A stretch of 64,000 bases of DNA from Rahnella inusitata_A (GTDB lineage: Bacteria; Pseudomonadota; Gammaproteobacteria; Enterobacterales; Enterobacteriaceae). The stretch spans positions 1 to 64,000 of the forward strand of contig NZ_CBCPJJ010000028.1 in NCBI RefSeq assembly GCF_965118895.1, written 5' to 3'. How positions within the stretch are numbered: the first letter of the stretch is position 1; the number at the start of each line of letters is the position of its first letter. Under the pieces are notes generated by a model. The model saw nothing but the letters and a program-made list of their open reading frames with translations. It was not told the DNA's origin and did not search any database. Below, piece after piece: positions 42,701-49,632 of the stretch. The translations under genes were made by a program, and so were the position numbers.

Positions 42701-44164
42701 CTCTCGCCAATTCTTCAACAACATAGTAATTCAACGTCACAGCAAACAATAAGAGGTGGCGTAGACGTGGGTGATGGTGGAGTCATCGGTGGTCTTGGCA
42801 AGGTGCTGGGCGTTAAACTAAACGCCGGAGTTGGTGCTGATCATATCAGCGCAGATGGAGAGACTTATAACAAAATTGCTGGAGCATTTAGCCAAAAGGT
42901 CGGGCAATTCCAGACAGCAGCCACCAAAGAGGCAGATGTCCGAGGGATGCAAGGTGCCGACCGCGAGGAGTTTATTAATCAGACCACCGCTATCAGGACC
43001 TCTGCTCTGTATAACGAAGCATTAGCTGTAACCAAGCAAAATGCTGAATCAGCATCAAGTGGTTCCATCATAAATGATATTAGTACCCCTAAGCCAGTCG
43101 GCAGCTCTACCCAGCCGACTCAAGCAAATGAAACTGGCTTCTCACGTAATGGTGTATCAAGTCCTCAAGAAATGGTTGAACAGATGAGAAGACAGCAACA
43201 TGCCGCTGCATTATCAGAGCAACCAATCAAAACATCCGATATTACAAGTCCGCAAGGGACACCAGCACATATAAACGCAGCTACGTTAGTTAGTGGAGTG
43301 AACCCTGTGTCTGATGGAAGAGGGATGCACAACCAGAACACTACCTCTGAACAAACAGGCCATGTCGGTAACGCGCATACAACTCAAAATTCGCCAGCGA
43401 CTAGTAATTCTATGACGCCAGGTTATGGCGAAAGTCGAGCTCCGGACTCAGCCTTAAATGAAAGAGGTATACATAACCCGAATGCAACCTCTGAACAAAC
43501 AGGCCATGTCGGTGACGCTGATACAACTCAAAATTCGCCAGCGACAAGTAATTCTATGACGCCAGGTTATGGCGAAAGTCGAGCTCCGGACTCAGCCTTA
43601 AATGAGAGAGGTTTACATAACCCGAATGCTACCTCTGAACAAACAGGCCATGTCGGTGACGCACATTTAACTCAAAATTCGCAGGCGACAAGTAATTCTA
43701 TGACACCAGGTTATGGTGAAAGTCGAGCTCCGGACTCAGCCACAAATGAGAGAGGTATTCATAACACGAATACTACCTCTGAAAAAACAGGCCATGTCGG
43801 TGACGCGCATACAACTCAAAATTCGCAGGCGACAGTAAATTCTATGACGCCAGGATATGTCGAAGGTCGAACTGCGGATTCGAACGTGCATTTCAATGAA
43901 CATCAAAATACACCTGCTACGCCAGAACAAACAGGATTGAATACAGGAGGGTATTCACAATTGGACAACAGCCAGCAATGGGCTAACCAAAACACGGGGA
44001 GAGTAGCAAAATCAGAGAACACAAGCGTTAATCAAGACGAAAGTGTATCTCAACAAGAAGACACTGGGTCTTCGCAGCACCCCCCAGTTGCCGGAGGGTT
44101 AAGCGGCGCTGGAGTACCTACACAAGGGGGGACAATCGCTAAGGATCCTAAGGTTCCACGTTGA
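39710..44164 (+). CDS. traG: TraG mating-pair stabilisation/entry protein, extra long
   Basis: 1484 residues against 938 in F TraG. The N-terminal part (to about 490) is a polytopic membrane protein with the signal-like MNKRTLLLLSLLVVSPAAFA, a membrane cluster (about 355-410; LLLLVFTPLMMKALVLLFGLW) and another near 460. The remaining 1000 residues are hydrophilic, Gln/Ser/Gly-rich and coiled, with four 48-residue tandem repeats at about 1202-1393. In F the C-terminal part contributes to mating stabilisation and exclusion recognition. Confidence 0.88.
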   Translation: MNKRTLLLLSLLVVSPAAFAMDAEYVVMGGFTTIVNAFTRIKFIFNDNQYQALVTAFVVMGMISALLLKSARGGLEFLETGKGQMGVGWLGFTILGTMMYFGLVQPKGTIHIYDQSRNQYQAVSGIPDFLILTAGVTNQVYQAVVEISNRDTASTTRFTGEGTPIKMLLGVLNRSGAQYDSYLRENIKSMWNQCEPIAETRGFDPRVLKSGSSVLDVISALSPLRNQATYTTWVSPSVPSGVAVTCEQAYLSLRSDLGNPAAYSARLQDVCSKNGYNVVNASQLADCKGRMESGFQTIFGASGLSLSSAMSNIVVSQAITDAMMQNNPDVATTMLTNRAMINGGMADALTNPEWLSFIMAGVLAIILCITPMLLLLVFTPLMMKALVLLFGLWIFITTWQIADAMLLQAGTDEILTAMSEIKSMGLGIDAVQMGPSAAMKAMAVMASARESAVQIAMLVAGICGVSAFGIGALGQKAMGRLDKVNEESAEKTLTQEGRGHQLNSMRQGAATEKTFGEFGGNIDALSNASAFNDSRDVYNAGSQINALGGMGSAAQRTGSVDAGRAVGSTKGYEGGNAGSGYTMAESTSMTQTETGVGDSAGRRDSAEAQNMSVSNQMRLNSGVTNTMQTADSKSSLGIAGGNLSDLNDQQGSLHNVERQAQIGAAQGTQQAADTTGKSVTDFSRDRTSVDATNDHASGQGQLQAAGGTLSGLHSRTQSVSSTESAQRKGNADALHIAYGSNAGIEQGVAESQGEHLTQNSHDMREQKANVKEIQAATGKSESDSRDLLAAGRSAEQMGVLEGNGYSPKQVQENTAYSTEKGAAVIAGEQTAYNERGVQMVDTAHRRGEIETHQGISDQGAFNTVSKGIGGDKAATDAKAGANTVLAVTKPEAENLRDNQLITKTQADAVPQDGVGVVHMSRREDAEGNNISTGSLQTGNNTTVDNSWRNDSGQTLGTEISAQQNLQDYKSVEGLINATERANPGSAPLVVGAEAARSLSPILQQHSNSTSQQTIRGGVDVGDGGVIGGLGKVLGVKLNAGVGADHISADGETYNKIAGAFSQKVGQFQTAATKEADVRGMQGADREEFINQTTAIRTSALYNEALAVTKQNAESASSGSIINDISTPKPVGSSTQPTQANETGFSRNGVSSPQEMVEQMRRQQHAAALSEQPIKTSDITSPQGTPAHINAATLVSGVNPVSDGRGMHNQNTTSEQTGHVGNAHTTQNSPATSNSMTPGYGESRAPDSALNERGIHNPNATSEQTGHVGDADTTQNSPATSNSMTPGYGESRAPDSALNERGLHNPNATSEQTGHVGDAHLTQNSQATSNSMTPGYGESRAPDSATNERGIHNTNTTSEKTGHVGDAHTTQNSQATVNSMTPGYVEGRTADSNVHFNEHQNTPATPEQTGLNTGGYSQLDNSQQWANQNTGRVAKSENTSVNQDESVSQQEDTGSSQHPPVAGGLSGAGVPTQGGTIAKDPKVPR
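43313..43888 (+). repeat. four 144-bp tandem repeats inside traG
   Basis: Units begin at 43313, 43457, 43601 and 43745, exactly 144 bp apart and in frame. Each encodes a 48-residue unit of the type NERGIHNPNATSEQTGHVGD...MTPGYGESRAPDSA. Units 2 and 3 are almost identical; units 1 and 4 have drifted. This is recent expansion by slippage or recombination. Confidence 0.9.
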
Positions 44165-44203
44165 ATAAAGGCCAAGGATGGCTTTCAATTTAGGTGGAAA
44201 ATG

Positions 44204-44219
44204 TAACAGAAATATGTTA
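44204..44219 (+). promoter_or_regulatory. TAACA-N6-TGTTA operator
   Basis: TAACAGAAATATGTTA overlaps a possible -10 (TATAGA) upstream of the 44282 gene, the same layout as at parA and dnaB. Confidence 0.6.
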
Positions 44220-44281
44220 TAGATTTGATGGTGGAAAATATCGCCTTAAGTTTTAAAAGGCAAGACAATCAAGGGGAACAT

Positions 44282-44488
44282 ATGAAAAAATGGATAACTG
44301 GATTTTTTGGCGACCTGCGCACTATATGGCGTGAGTTTCGCAAGGAAATAGATGATGCAAACGCTACTGAAACTGTTAATACAGTTAGTGACGAGCGTCG
44401 TAAGCCAGGTGAAGCTTTCGGGCCAGATTACAGCTACACGAAGATAAGTAATCAGCACCGCATTAATAATGGTTGGAAGTTTCCTTAA
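44282..44488 (+). CDS. small basic/acidic protein, 68 aa
   Basis: It starts MKKWITGFFGDLRTIWREFR, an amphipathic membrane-binding-like N-terminus, then an acidic middle and a Tyr/Asn-rich C-terminus. No family recognised. AAGGGGAACAT precedes the ATG. It is probably expressed from its own promoter with the TAACA operator and is followed by a palindrome site. Confidence 0.6.
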   Translation: MKKWITGFFGDLRTIWREFRKEIDDANATETVNTVSDERRKPGEAFGPDYSYTKISNQHRINNGWKFP

Positions 44489-44489
44489 A

Positions 44490-44503
44490 TTGCGCATGCG
44501 CAA
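44490..44503. repeat. TTGCGCATGCGCAA palindrome, site 9
   Basis: Exact palindrome one base after the stop of the 68-aa gene. It is the last copy found; none occurs in the accessory insert. Confidence 0.85.
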
Positions 44504-44541
44504 AAAGATGCAGCATTAACTCGGCTTTTTTTTGACTTTAA

Positions 44542-44561
44542 ATGATACATATTTGTATCAT
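44542..44561. promoter_or_regulatory. TGATAC-N6-GTATCA operator
   Basis: ATGATACATATTTGTATCAT, a perfect 20-bp palindrome ending 9 bases before the start codon of the next gene. Confidence 0.8.
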
Positions 44562-44570
44562 AGGTATGAT

Positions 44571-44915
44571 ATGAAACCACTAAATGTTTTGTTTTTAATG
44601 ATCATTACCGCGCCTTGTATTAGCCACGCATTAATCCTTACCCCAGAAGACACCATTGTCTCGGAGAAAATCCGATATATGCAGGATGTCAGCGGTACTG
44701 ACAATTCAAAAATGGCGGCGCTTGTACAGACTGACCAGGCATTTACCCAATGGTGCAACCGCCTATCGACGGTTATGGATCTGAAGAGGATTAGTCGGCA
44801 AGAAGGATTTCAAACGCTGTATGAGCAAGTTAAGCAGGGCAGAGCACTGGGCATGACCCAAACAAAAGCACTGCTCATCAAAGATAACCCTCTATTTTGT
44901 AAGGAAAAGGCATGA
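44571..44915 (+). CDS. exported protein, 114 aa
   Basis: A Sec signal peptide (MKPLNVLFLMIITAPCISHA) is followed by a helical mature protein with two Cys (QWCNRLST and LFCKEKA). I place the start at 44571, after the operator; the longer frame would translate through the operator. TrbM-like or an exclusion-type function is possible but unsupported. It overlaps the next gene by 4 bp. Confidence 0.65.
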   Translation: MKPLNVLFLMIITAPCISHALILTPEDTIVSEKIRYMQDVSGTDNSKMAALVQTDQAFTQWCNRLSTVMDLKRISRQEGFQTLYEQVKQGRALGMTQTKALLIKDNPLFCKEKA

Positions 44916-45421
44916 GTAATGATGTAATTAACGCGGTCGGAATTTGTGTTTTGGCCGCCTTAGTATGGTATGTGCATATTTATTTACCTCGTAAAAAGCG
45001 CAGCGACCCAGGGGAGCTGAAAGTAAAATCTGTAATGGATAACAAAGAGTGCGGATTATATCAGGCGATTAATAACACCTTCGGACGTGATTACATCATT
45101 AAAAACAACGTTTGCTTAGATGATGTTATTTACTCTCCTTCTTTAGATAAAAAACAACATTTTAGAAAATACCTACGTGGTCAATCAGTCATGTATTTGA
45201 TTATTGACTATCAACTGTCACCCGTTCTAGCTGTAACTTTTACTGAGCCAGATGATGACGTGAAATTACAATACTTGGCTAACGCAGGAATAGGGTGTTG
45301 CATCTTCGATAGAGCAACCTCTGCGGAGTTGATTGAAAAAGAACTGAAATCCGTTTCAACCCTAAATGTAAAGCCAAATAAGGTGGCACCTGTAACACAT
45401 ACTTCTGTAGAACTTGGTTAG
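44912..45421 (+). CDS. membrane-anchored DUF2726-like protein
   Basis: A 169-residue protein. An N-terminal membrane segment (INAVGICVLAALVWYVHIYL) and a basic stretch (RKKRSD) precede a domain with the DUF2726 pattern: YQAINNTFGRDYIIKNNVCL, LIIDYQLSPVLAVTFTEPDD and AGIGCCIFDRATSAELIEKE. This domain is thought to have a PD-(D/E)XK nuclease-like fold. It is coupled to the exported 114-aa protein. A membrane-tethered nuclease-like domain next to transfer genes is unusual. Function unknown. Confidence 0.65.
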   Translation: MSNDVINAVGICVLAALVWYVHIYLPRKKRSDPGELKVKSVMDNKECGLYQAINNTFGRDYIIKNNVCLDDVIYSPSLDKKQHFRKYLRGQSVMYLIIDYQLSPVLAVTFTEPDDDVKLQYLANAGIGCCIFDRATSAELIEKELKSVSTLNVKPNKVAPVTHTSVELG

Positions 45422-45437
45422 TGTACTCCTTAATAGA

Positions 45438-45467
45438 AATGCCTGGGTGTGTCAGCACCCAGGCATT
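45438..45467. terminator. hairpin after the 44912 gene
   Basis: AATGCCTGGGTG-tgtcag-CACCCAGGCATT, a 12-bp perfect stem. No long T-run, but it lies between the end of a plus-strand operon and a convergent small gene. Confidence 0.65.
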
Positions 45468-45509
45468 ATGTAGTTTAAGAAATGACATTAAAGTTTATAT
45501 AAACGATAA

Positions 45510-45605
45510 TTATTTCTTAGGCACAACGATATTGTAGATAGTGGTAACAACTAACACCGTCAACACAAATACAGCCTGCCAGAACATGATTGGATCAGTT
45601 TCCAT
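45510..45605 (-). CDS. single-pass membrane micropeptide, 31 aa
   Basis: A 31-residue frame with a strong ribosome site (AAGGAGTGATT) before the ATG. The peptide is METDPIMFWQAVFVL followed by TVLVVTTIYNIVVPKK: an acidic N-terminus, one membrane helix and a positive C-terminus. This is the layout of small membrane regulators or KdpF/YbgT-type peptides. The excellent initiation site argues that it is real. Confidence 0.6.
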   Translation of the reverse strand: METDPIMFWQAVFVLTVLVVTTIYNIVVPKK

Positions 45606-45943
45606 AATCACTCCTTTCTTCAAGTTCAGTTTAATTATACGTTGTTTTTTGAAAACTATCCTGACTCGAAAATGTCGTGCTTTCTTTGCTTGAAATTTCT
45701 GGGCATTTCAACTCGGTAAAGCTCGTATAATACGGTTAATCCCGATTAAAAAAGGCCCCCAACACGAGTAATGCCAGTCAGTATCGTCAAGCGGTGAAGC
45801 AATTTCACACAGAGGACATCAAGCCATCTCGGTATGCCGATTCGATGGCCTCCCAATCTGGTGATGCCATTTTCAATATTCCCAATCAAGTTTATAAAGA
45901 TAATGCCGATGTATTCTTGAAACTCTTTTCGCTCATGGTGACT

Positions 45944-46372
45944 ATGAACATACGAACTACCGCCAATGCATTTGCGCTTATCCTCTTAGGTCTCTCTTAC
46001 TCAGCTCTGGCTAATAGCGATCTATGCTCAACAGTTACGTTTGAAGCCTTTGGGGAACCTAAGCAGACTCTCAGAGATTGTGCTGACCCCTATGAATCCT
46101 TTTGGGTAGCGTTAACGATTGATGATAAGCGCTTTATGACCCAAGGATTAGGCTTGGTCGTGCCGCAAACGTCATCTCAACAGCGTGGTGACGAGATGCA
46201 ATTCTTAACAATTCAGGTCACTAAGAATAATAATGAATATACTGTTCGCTTCCTGCGGGCGATCAATGGTCAATCAATTTACTGGTCTGGTATCATGTTG
46301 CCGGGTCATCAACAAGACGTGACCATCAAAGGGCATAAGGTTAATATCCGCTTTGAGCGTCAAAAAAACTGA
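45944..46372 (+). CDS. exported hypothetical protein, 142 aa
   Basis: From the ATG at 45944 the protein has a signal peptide (MNIRTTANAFALILLGLSYS, ALA-NSD) and a beta-rich mature domain with a Cys pair (DLCSTVTF and LRDCADPYESF). The frame is open back to a GTG at 45794 without a ribosome site, so I prefer the start that gives a normal signal peptide. Family not recognised. It is preceded by about 350 bases with only the micropeptide on the other strand. Confidence 0.6.
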   Translation: MNIRTTANAFALILLGLSYSALANSDLCSTVTFEAFGEPKQTLRDCADPYESFWVALTIDDKRFMTQGLGLVVPQTSSQQRGDEMQFLTIQVTKNNNEYTVRFLRAINGQSIYWSGIMLPGHQQDVTIKGHKVNIRFERQKN

Positions 46373-46470
46373 TATTCACCATTGGTACTCGCGACAGAAC
46401 ATTTCTTGTTTGTCGGTGAGTGCCATAAGTTAGAGAACATGATAATAAATATTATTTTAACGGCGAATCT

Positions 46471-46839
46471 ATGAAAATTGTTGGTCTGTTGATTATTGCC
46501 TTTAGTTTTATGTCTGGCTCAGCGTATGCAAATGATTTGTCACCATCAGAAGATGCAGCCGTTCAAGTAAGCCAGTTTCTGAATATGCCTGGTGTTGCGG
46601 TTGAGTTGGGTGCAGTACCCGGTCATGAAGGGGCAGTTGCTCCTTTAATGCTAGGGGCTGCCCGCAAATTTAACGATCAGGCGAAAGCTCATGGCATGAA
46701 CTGCGAGCAGGCTGGCCAGAATTATGGTTCTGTCATGAGTAAAATGAACGATGAGAATCCTACGCCTCATGGTGGTATTTTAGGCAGTCTTCTTTCTGCT
46801 TACCAAGCGGCAGATTGCAAAGAGCGAATTGTGAAATAA
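46471..46839 (+). CDS. exported hypothetical protein, 122 aa
   Basis: A signal peptide (MKIVGLLIIAFSFMSGSAYA-ND) precedes a small helical domain with two Cys (HGMNCEQAG and AADCKERIVK) that probably form a disulfide. No family recognised. It ends at a perfect bidirectional terminator and is convergent with dnaB. Confidence 0.65.
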   Translation: MKIVGLLIIAFSFMSGSAYANDLSPSEDAAVQVSQFLNMPGVAVELGAVPGHEGAVAPLMLGAARKFNDQAKAHGMNCEQAGQNYGSVMSKMNDENPTPHGGILGSLLSAYQAADCKERIVK

Positions 46840-46841
46840 GC

Positions 46842-46875
46842 AAATAGAAAGGCTCCCGAAGGAGCCTTTCTATTT
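46842..46875. terminator. bidirectional terminator
   Basis: A perfect 15-bp stem (AAATAGAAAGGCTCC and its complement) around CGAA lies between the convergent 122-aa gene and the dnaB operon. Each strand has a T-containing tail. Confidence 0.9.
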
Positions 46876-47046
46876 CGTGCTTAATGCTGGAAATTCTGTA
46901 AGGCCGTCACTCGGATGGCCCAAAACGAAGATCTGAAAATCAGGCTTCACTGGTATGCCGAATAGCTCTCCCAACTCAGCGGCTCTCATGCCGGCCGCCA
47001 TGATCTCGATGTACTCAAAAGTCAGCTTGTCCCTACCCACCGGCAT
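46870..47046 (-). CDS. possible small gene coupled to dnaB, 58 aa
   Basis: It starts MPVGRDKLTFEYIEIMAAGM, overlapping the last codons of dnaB in another frame, and ends at the bidirectional terminator. The sequence LTFEYIEIMAAGMRAAELGE with LFGIPVKPDFQIFV looks protein-like, and the overlap with dnaB would give translational coupling. No family known. It might be noise, but the fit between its end and the terminator is good. Confidence 0.4.
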   Translation of the reverse strand: MPVGRDKLTFEYIEIMAAGMRAAELGELFGIPVKPDFQIFVLGHPSDGLTEFPALSTK

Positions 47047-48409
47047 AGTTATCAAACCTAGCCCACTGGCCGTTAAAACAAAGGTTCACTGTGCCAATCG
47101 GACCGTTACGTTGCTTTCCAAGAATGATCTCGGCTACTCCCTTATTCTCACTTCTTTCGTTGTAGACTTCATCCCTGTAGATGAACAGGATCAGATCAGC
47201 ATCCTGTTCTATAGAGCCTGACTCGCGCAAATCCGAGTTAAGCGGGCGCTTATCAGCACGCTGTTCTAAAGACCGGTTCAACTGAGATAACGCCACAACT
47301 GGTACGTCGAGCTCTTTAGCCAGGGCCTTAAGCGAACGCGAGATTTCTGCGATTTCCAGTGTACGGTTACCTTCAATTTCAGGAACACGCATTAGCTGAA
47401 GGTAATCGACCATAATCATGCTAAGCCCTCCATTGTCACGGAAAACACGACGTGCACGACTACGCATTTCAGTCGGAGTTAATCCAGCCGTATCATCAAT
47501 GACTATATTATTGCGTTCAGTAAGGACACCGGCGACACCACCAATCCGCCCCCATTCATCGTCGGATAACATACCAGTGCGAATGTGGCTCAGGTCAACC
47601 TTACCGAGCGATGCAAACATGCGATTCATTAGCTGGTCTTTAGGCATTTCGAGGCTGAATATCAGTACCGGTTTTTCCTGCGTTATCGAGACGTTCTCAC
47701 ACAGGTTCATTGCGAAAGCTGTTTTTCCCATTGAAGGGCGAGCGGCTACTATGATCAAATCTGAATTCTGTAAGCCTGCTGTTTTCTGATTTAGGTCGAG
47801 AAATCCAGTATCAAGGCCGGTTACACCATCATGCGGCTTATCATGCAGCGCTTGCAGTTTTTCAACTGCAATATCGAGAACATCGCGAATACCGACAGGC
47901 CCGTTTTTCTTGTCTGACCGCACGGCAGAAATTTCAAATACTCGACGTTCTGCAAGGTCAAGTAACTCACCTGCCGTCAGCCCACGCGGTAAACAAGTTT
48001 GTTTGACAATATCGTTAGCCACGAACAAAAGTTCTCTCTTGACCGATGCCTCACGAACAATCATTGCATAAGCGTGAATATTCGCAGCTGAAGGCGTATT
48101 TTTAGACAGTTCGGCAAGATAGGCGAACCCACCACTCTGCTCCAACAAACCTTTGCTCTCAAGTGAATCAGTCAGGGTAACAAGGTCGATCGGAAAATGC
48201 CTTGCGATCAAAGCATGCATCTCGTTAAAGATGGTTTTATGAACTCTCGAATGAAAATCACTGACTACCAGCAGCTCTGAGACCGTATCCCAACGCTCAT
48301 TATCAAGCATCAGTCCACCCAAAACGCTAGATTCAGCTTCATGCGAAAACGGTGTGGATTGAGCCACTACAGACATAGGCAGTGTGTTGGTAAGAGGGGC
48401 TTGGTTCAC
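47033..48409 (-). CDS. dnaB: plasmid DnaB-type replicative helicase
   Basis: 458 residues. The N-terminal domain (SSVLGGLMLDNERWDTVSEL; LTDSLESKGLLEQSGGFAYL) is followed by the RecA-like motor with Walker A near residue 225 (ARPSMGKTAFA), Walker B MIMVDYLQLM, and SQLNRSLEQRADKRPLNSDL and GSIEQDADLILFIYRDEVY. It matches chromosomal DnaB and phage P1 Ban in full length. A plasmid-borne helicase could load at its own origins independent of the host enzyme. The promoter carries both backbone operators (48506-48548). Confidence 0.95.
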   Translation of the reverse strand: MNQAPLTNTLPMSVVAQSTPFSHEAESSVLGGLMLDNERWDTVSELLVVSDFHSRVHKTIFNEMHALIARHFPIDLVTLTDSLESKGLLEQSGGFAYLAELSKNTPSAANIHAYAMIVREASVKRELLFVANDIVKQTCLPRGLTAGELLDLAERRVFEISAVRSDKKNGPVGIRDVLDIAVEKLQALHDKPHDGVTGLDTGFLDLNQKTAGLQNSDLIIVAARPSMGKTAFAMNLCENVSITQEKPVLIFSLEMPKDQLMNRMFASLGKVDLSHIRTGMLSDDEWGRIGGVAGVLTERNNIVIDDTAGLTPTEMRSRARRVFRDNGGLSMIMVDYLQLMRVPEIEGNRTLEIAEISRSLKALAKELDVPVVALSQLNRSLEQRADKRPLNSDLRESGSIEQDADLILFIYRDEVYNERSENKGVAEIILGKQRNGPIGTVNLCFNGQWARFDNYAGG

Positions 48410-48505
48410 AGTGATACCTGAAGATAAAGAGTTGATGGAAGCGATGTATTGAAATATGAAATTGCTTAAAAATGATAGTTATAAAGTTTAAGACAATACA
48501 TCGCA

Positions 48506-48523
48506 TGATACATATTTGTATCA
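48506..48523. promoter_or_regulatory. TGATAC-N6-GTATCA operator upstream of dnaB
   Basis: TGATACATATTTGTATCA lies just downstream of the -10 of the dnaB promoter (minus strand). Confidence 0.78.
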
Positions 48524-48532
48524 CAAAGAATA

Positions 48533-48548
48533 TAACAGAAATGTGTTA
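48533..48548. promoter_or_regulatory. TAACA-N6-TGTTA operator in the dnaB promoter
   Basis: It sits between TTGTGT and TATATT on the minus strand, the same relative place as in the parA promoter. The two operators are only 9 bases apart. Confidence 0.65.
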
Positions 48549-48686
48549 CACACAAGAGACCACTGCATAACATCAACAGGAGGAATGGAAAGCAATAGGG
48601 AAATTATTTTCACTGATATAACAGCTATCTGCCTTAAATGACCAGGCATAAGCCTTGCCGATAGGAAAAATTGCATACATACTAAA

Positions 48687-48706
48687 TACTGTATATAAAC
48701 ACAGTA
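48687..48706 (+). promoter_or_regulatory. LexA (SOS) box
   Basis: TACTGTATATAAACACAGTA is a near-consensus enterobacterial LexA box (CTG-N10-CAG), 14 bases before the umuD-like start. Confidence 0.95.
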
Positions 48707-48720
48707 AAGAGACTCCATTC

Positions 48721-49140
48721 ATGAAACTCGAAACATATCTCCCATTAATTGGATCTCGTATAAAGCTGCCACTTTATGGGCACACCTGCCAAGCTGGATT
48801 TCCATCCCCAGCACAGGATTATGTAGAGGCGCAGCTCGATCTCAACGAGCTTTGCATTCGTCACCCCGCAGCAAGCTTCTTCGTCAGAGCGGAAGGGGAC
48901 TCAATGATAGAGTCAGGGATTTTGTCAGGTGACCTTCTCATTGTGGACAAAGCAGAAACCCCCACACACGGTGACATCGTTATTGCAGCAGTAGAAGGCG
49001 AGTTCACAGTCAAAAGACTCTGCACACACCCGGTTCTATGCCTGCAACCGATGAACCCTGCATATAAACCTATATTCGTAGAACCTGACGATTTAGAAAT
49101 TTTTGGCGTCGTTATCCATGCCATTCACACTTTCAGGTAA
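48721..49140 (+). CDS. umuD: UmuD/ImpA/MucA-type mutagenesis protein
   Basis: A 139-residue S24 peptidase-like protein, the same length as UmuD. Self-cleavage site A25-G26 lies in QAGFPSPAQDYVE, with catalytic Ser61 (EGDSMIESG) and Lys98 (GEFTVKRL). It would be trimmed with RecA help and join UmuC to form polymerase V. The LexA box puts it under SOS control. The start at 48721 gives the correct family N-terminus. Its partner umuC starts six bases after its stop but is broken. Confidence 0.95.
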   Translation: MKLETYLPLIGSRIKLPLYGHTCQAGFPSPAQDYVEAQLDLNELCIRHPAASFFVRAEGDSMIESGILSGDLLIVDKAETPTHGDIVIAAVEGEFTVKRLCTHPVLCLQPMNPAYKPIFVEPDDLEIFGVVIHAIHTFR

Positions 49141-49146
49141 TCCGCT

Positions 49147-49269
49147 ATGTACCTGCTTTGCGATGTAAATGCGATGTACGCTAGCTGCGAGCAGATCTTC
49201 AGGCCTGACCTGAAAGGTAAGCCGGTTCTCGTCCTTAGCAACAATGATCTGAGTGGTGAGAATCGTTAG
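49147..49269 (+). pseudogene. umuC: umuC, 5' fragment
   Basis: It begins MYLLCDVNAMYASCEQIFRP and runs through DLKGKPVLVLSNND, the first 34 residues of a UmuC/ImpB Y-family polymerase including the catalytic Asp of the first motif (CDVNAMYAS). Homology stops at about 49246, then five foreign codons and a stop follow. The gene continues at 63783, so an insertion of about 14.5 kb split it. Polymerase V from this locus is inactive. Confidence 0.95.
49241..49246. repeat. probable target duplication, left
   Basis: ACAATG at the left junction corresponds to ACAACG at 63781-63786. Both lie in the same place of umuC (the codons for S-N-N-D). One base differs. Confidence 0.55.
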
Positions 49270-49632
49270 TTAATTTGATGCTATTCATGTCAGCAGCTCT
49301 GGAGTGTTGTTTGGTCTGCTATGAGCCTTGCATTCATTGGCTTGAGAGACATCCTGGACAATAAGCGTCTCGGTGCCTGCTGAAATTGGCAGATTCATCA
49401 GGAAGAACGGGAACAAGTGGGCAAATGTGATTGCGTATTAAGACCATGCCACAATGCTGGGCACAGACCAAAGCGTAGGAACTGCTGAGAACGATTAGCC
49501 CGGTGCTTGCGAACCTGGAATGCTTCAGACAAAGTTCGGAAATTATTTTAACAAGACATGACTTGGTTAATTGCGTGATTTTAACTAGAATGTAATACGG
49601 TGCATTTCTAAACATCATATTAAGGGCAAGTT
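49270..49632. other. left end of the insert, no gene supported
   Basis: No convincing gene. The open frame on the minus strand (49334-49618) has no recognisable content. The sequence may hold decayed remnants. Confidence 0.4.

Noticed and set aside
49334..49618. 94-codon minus-strand frame at the left end of the insert
   Set aside because: No domain and no ribosome site; probably chance.
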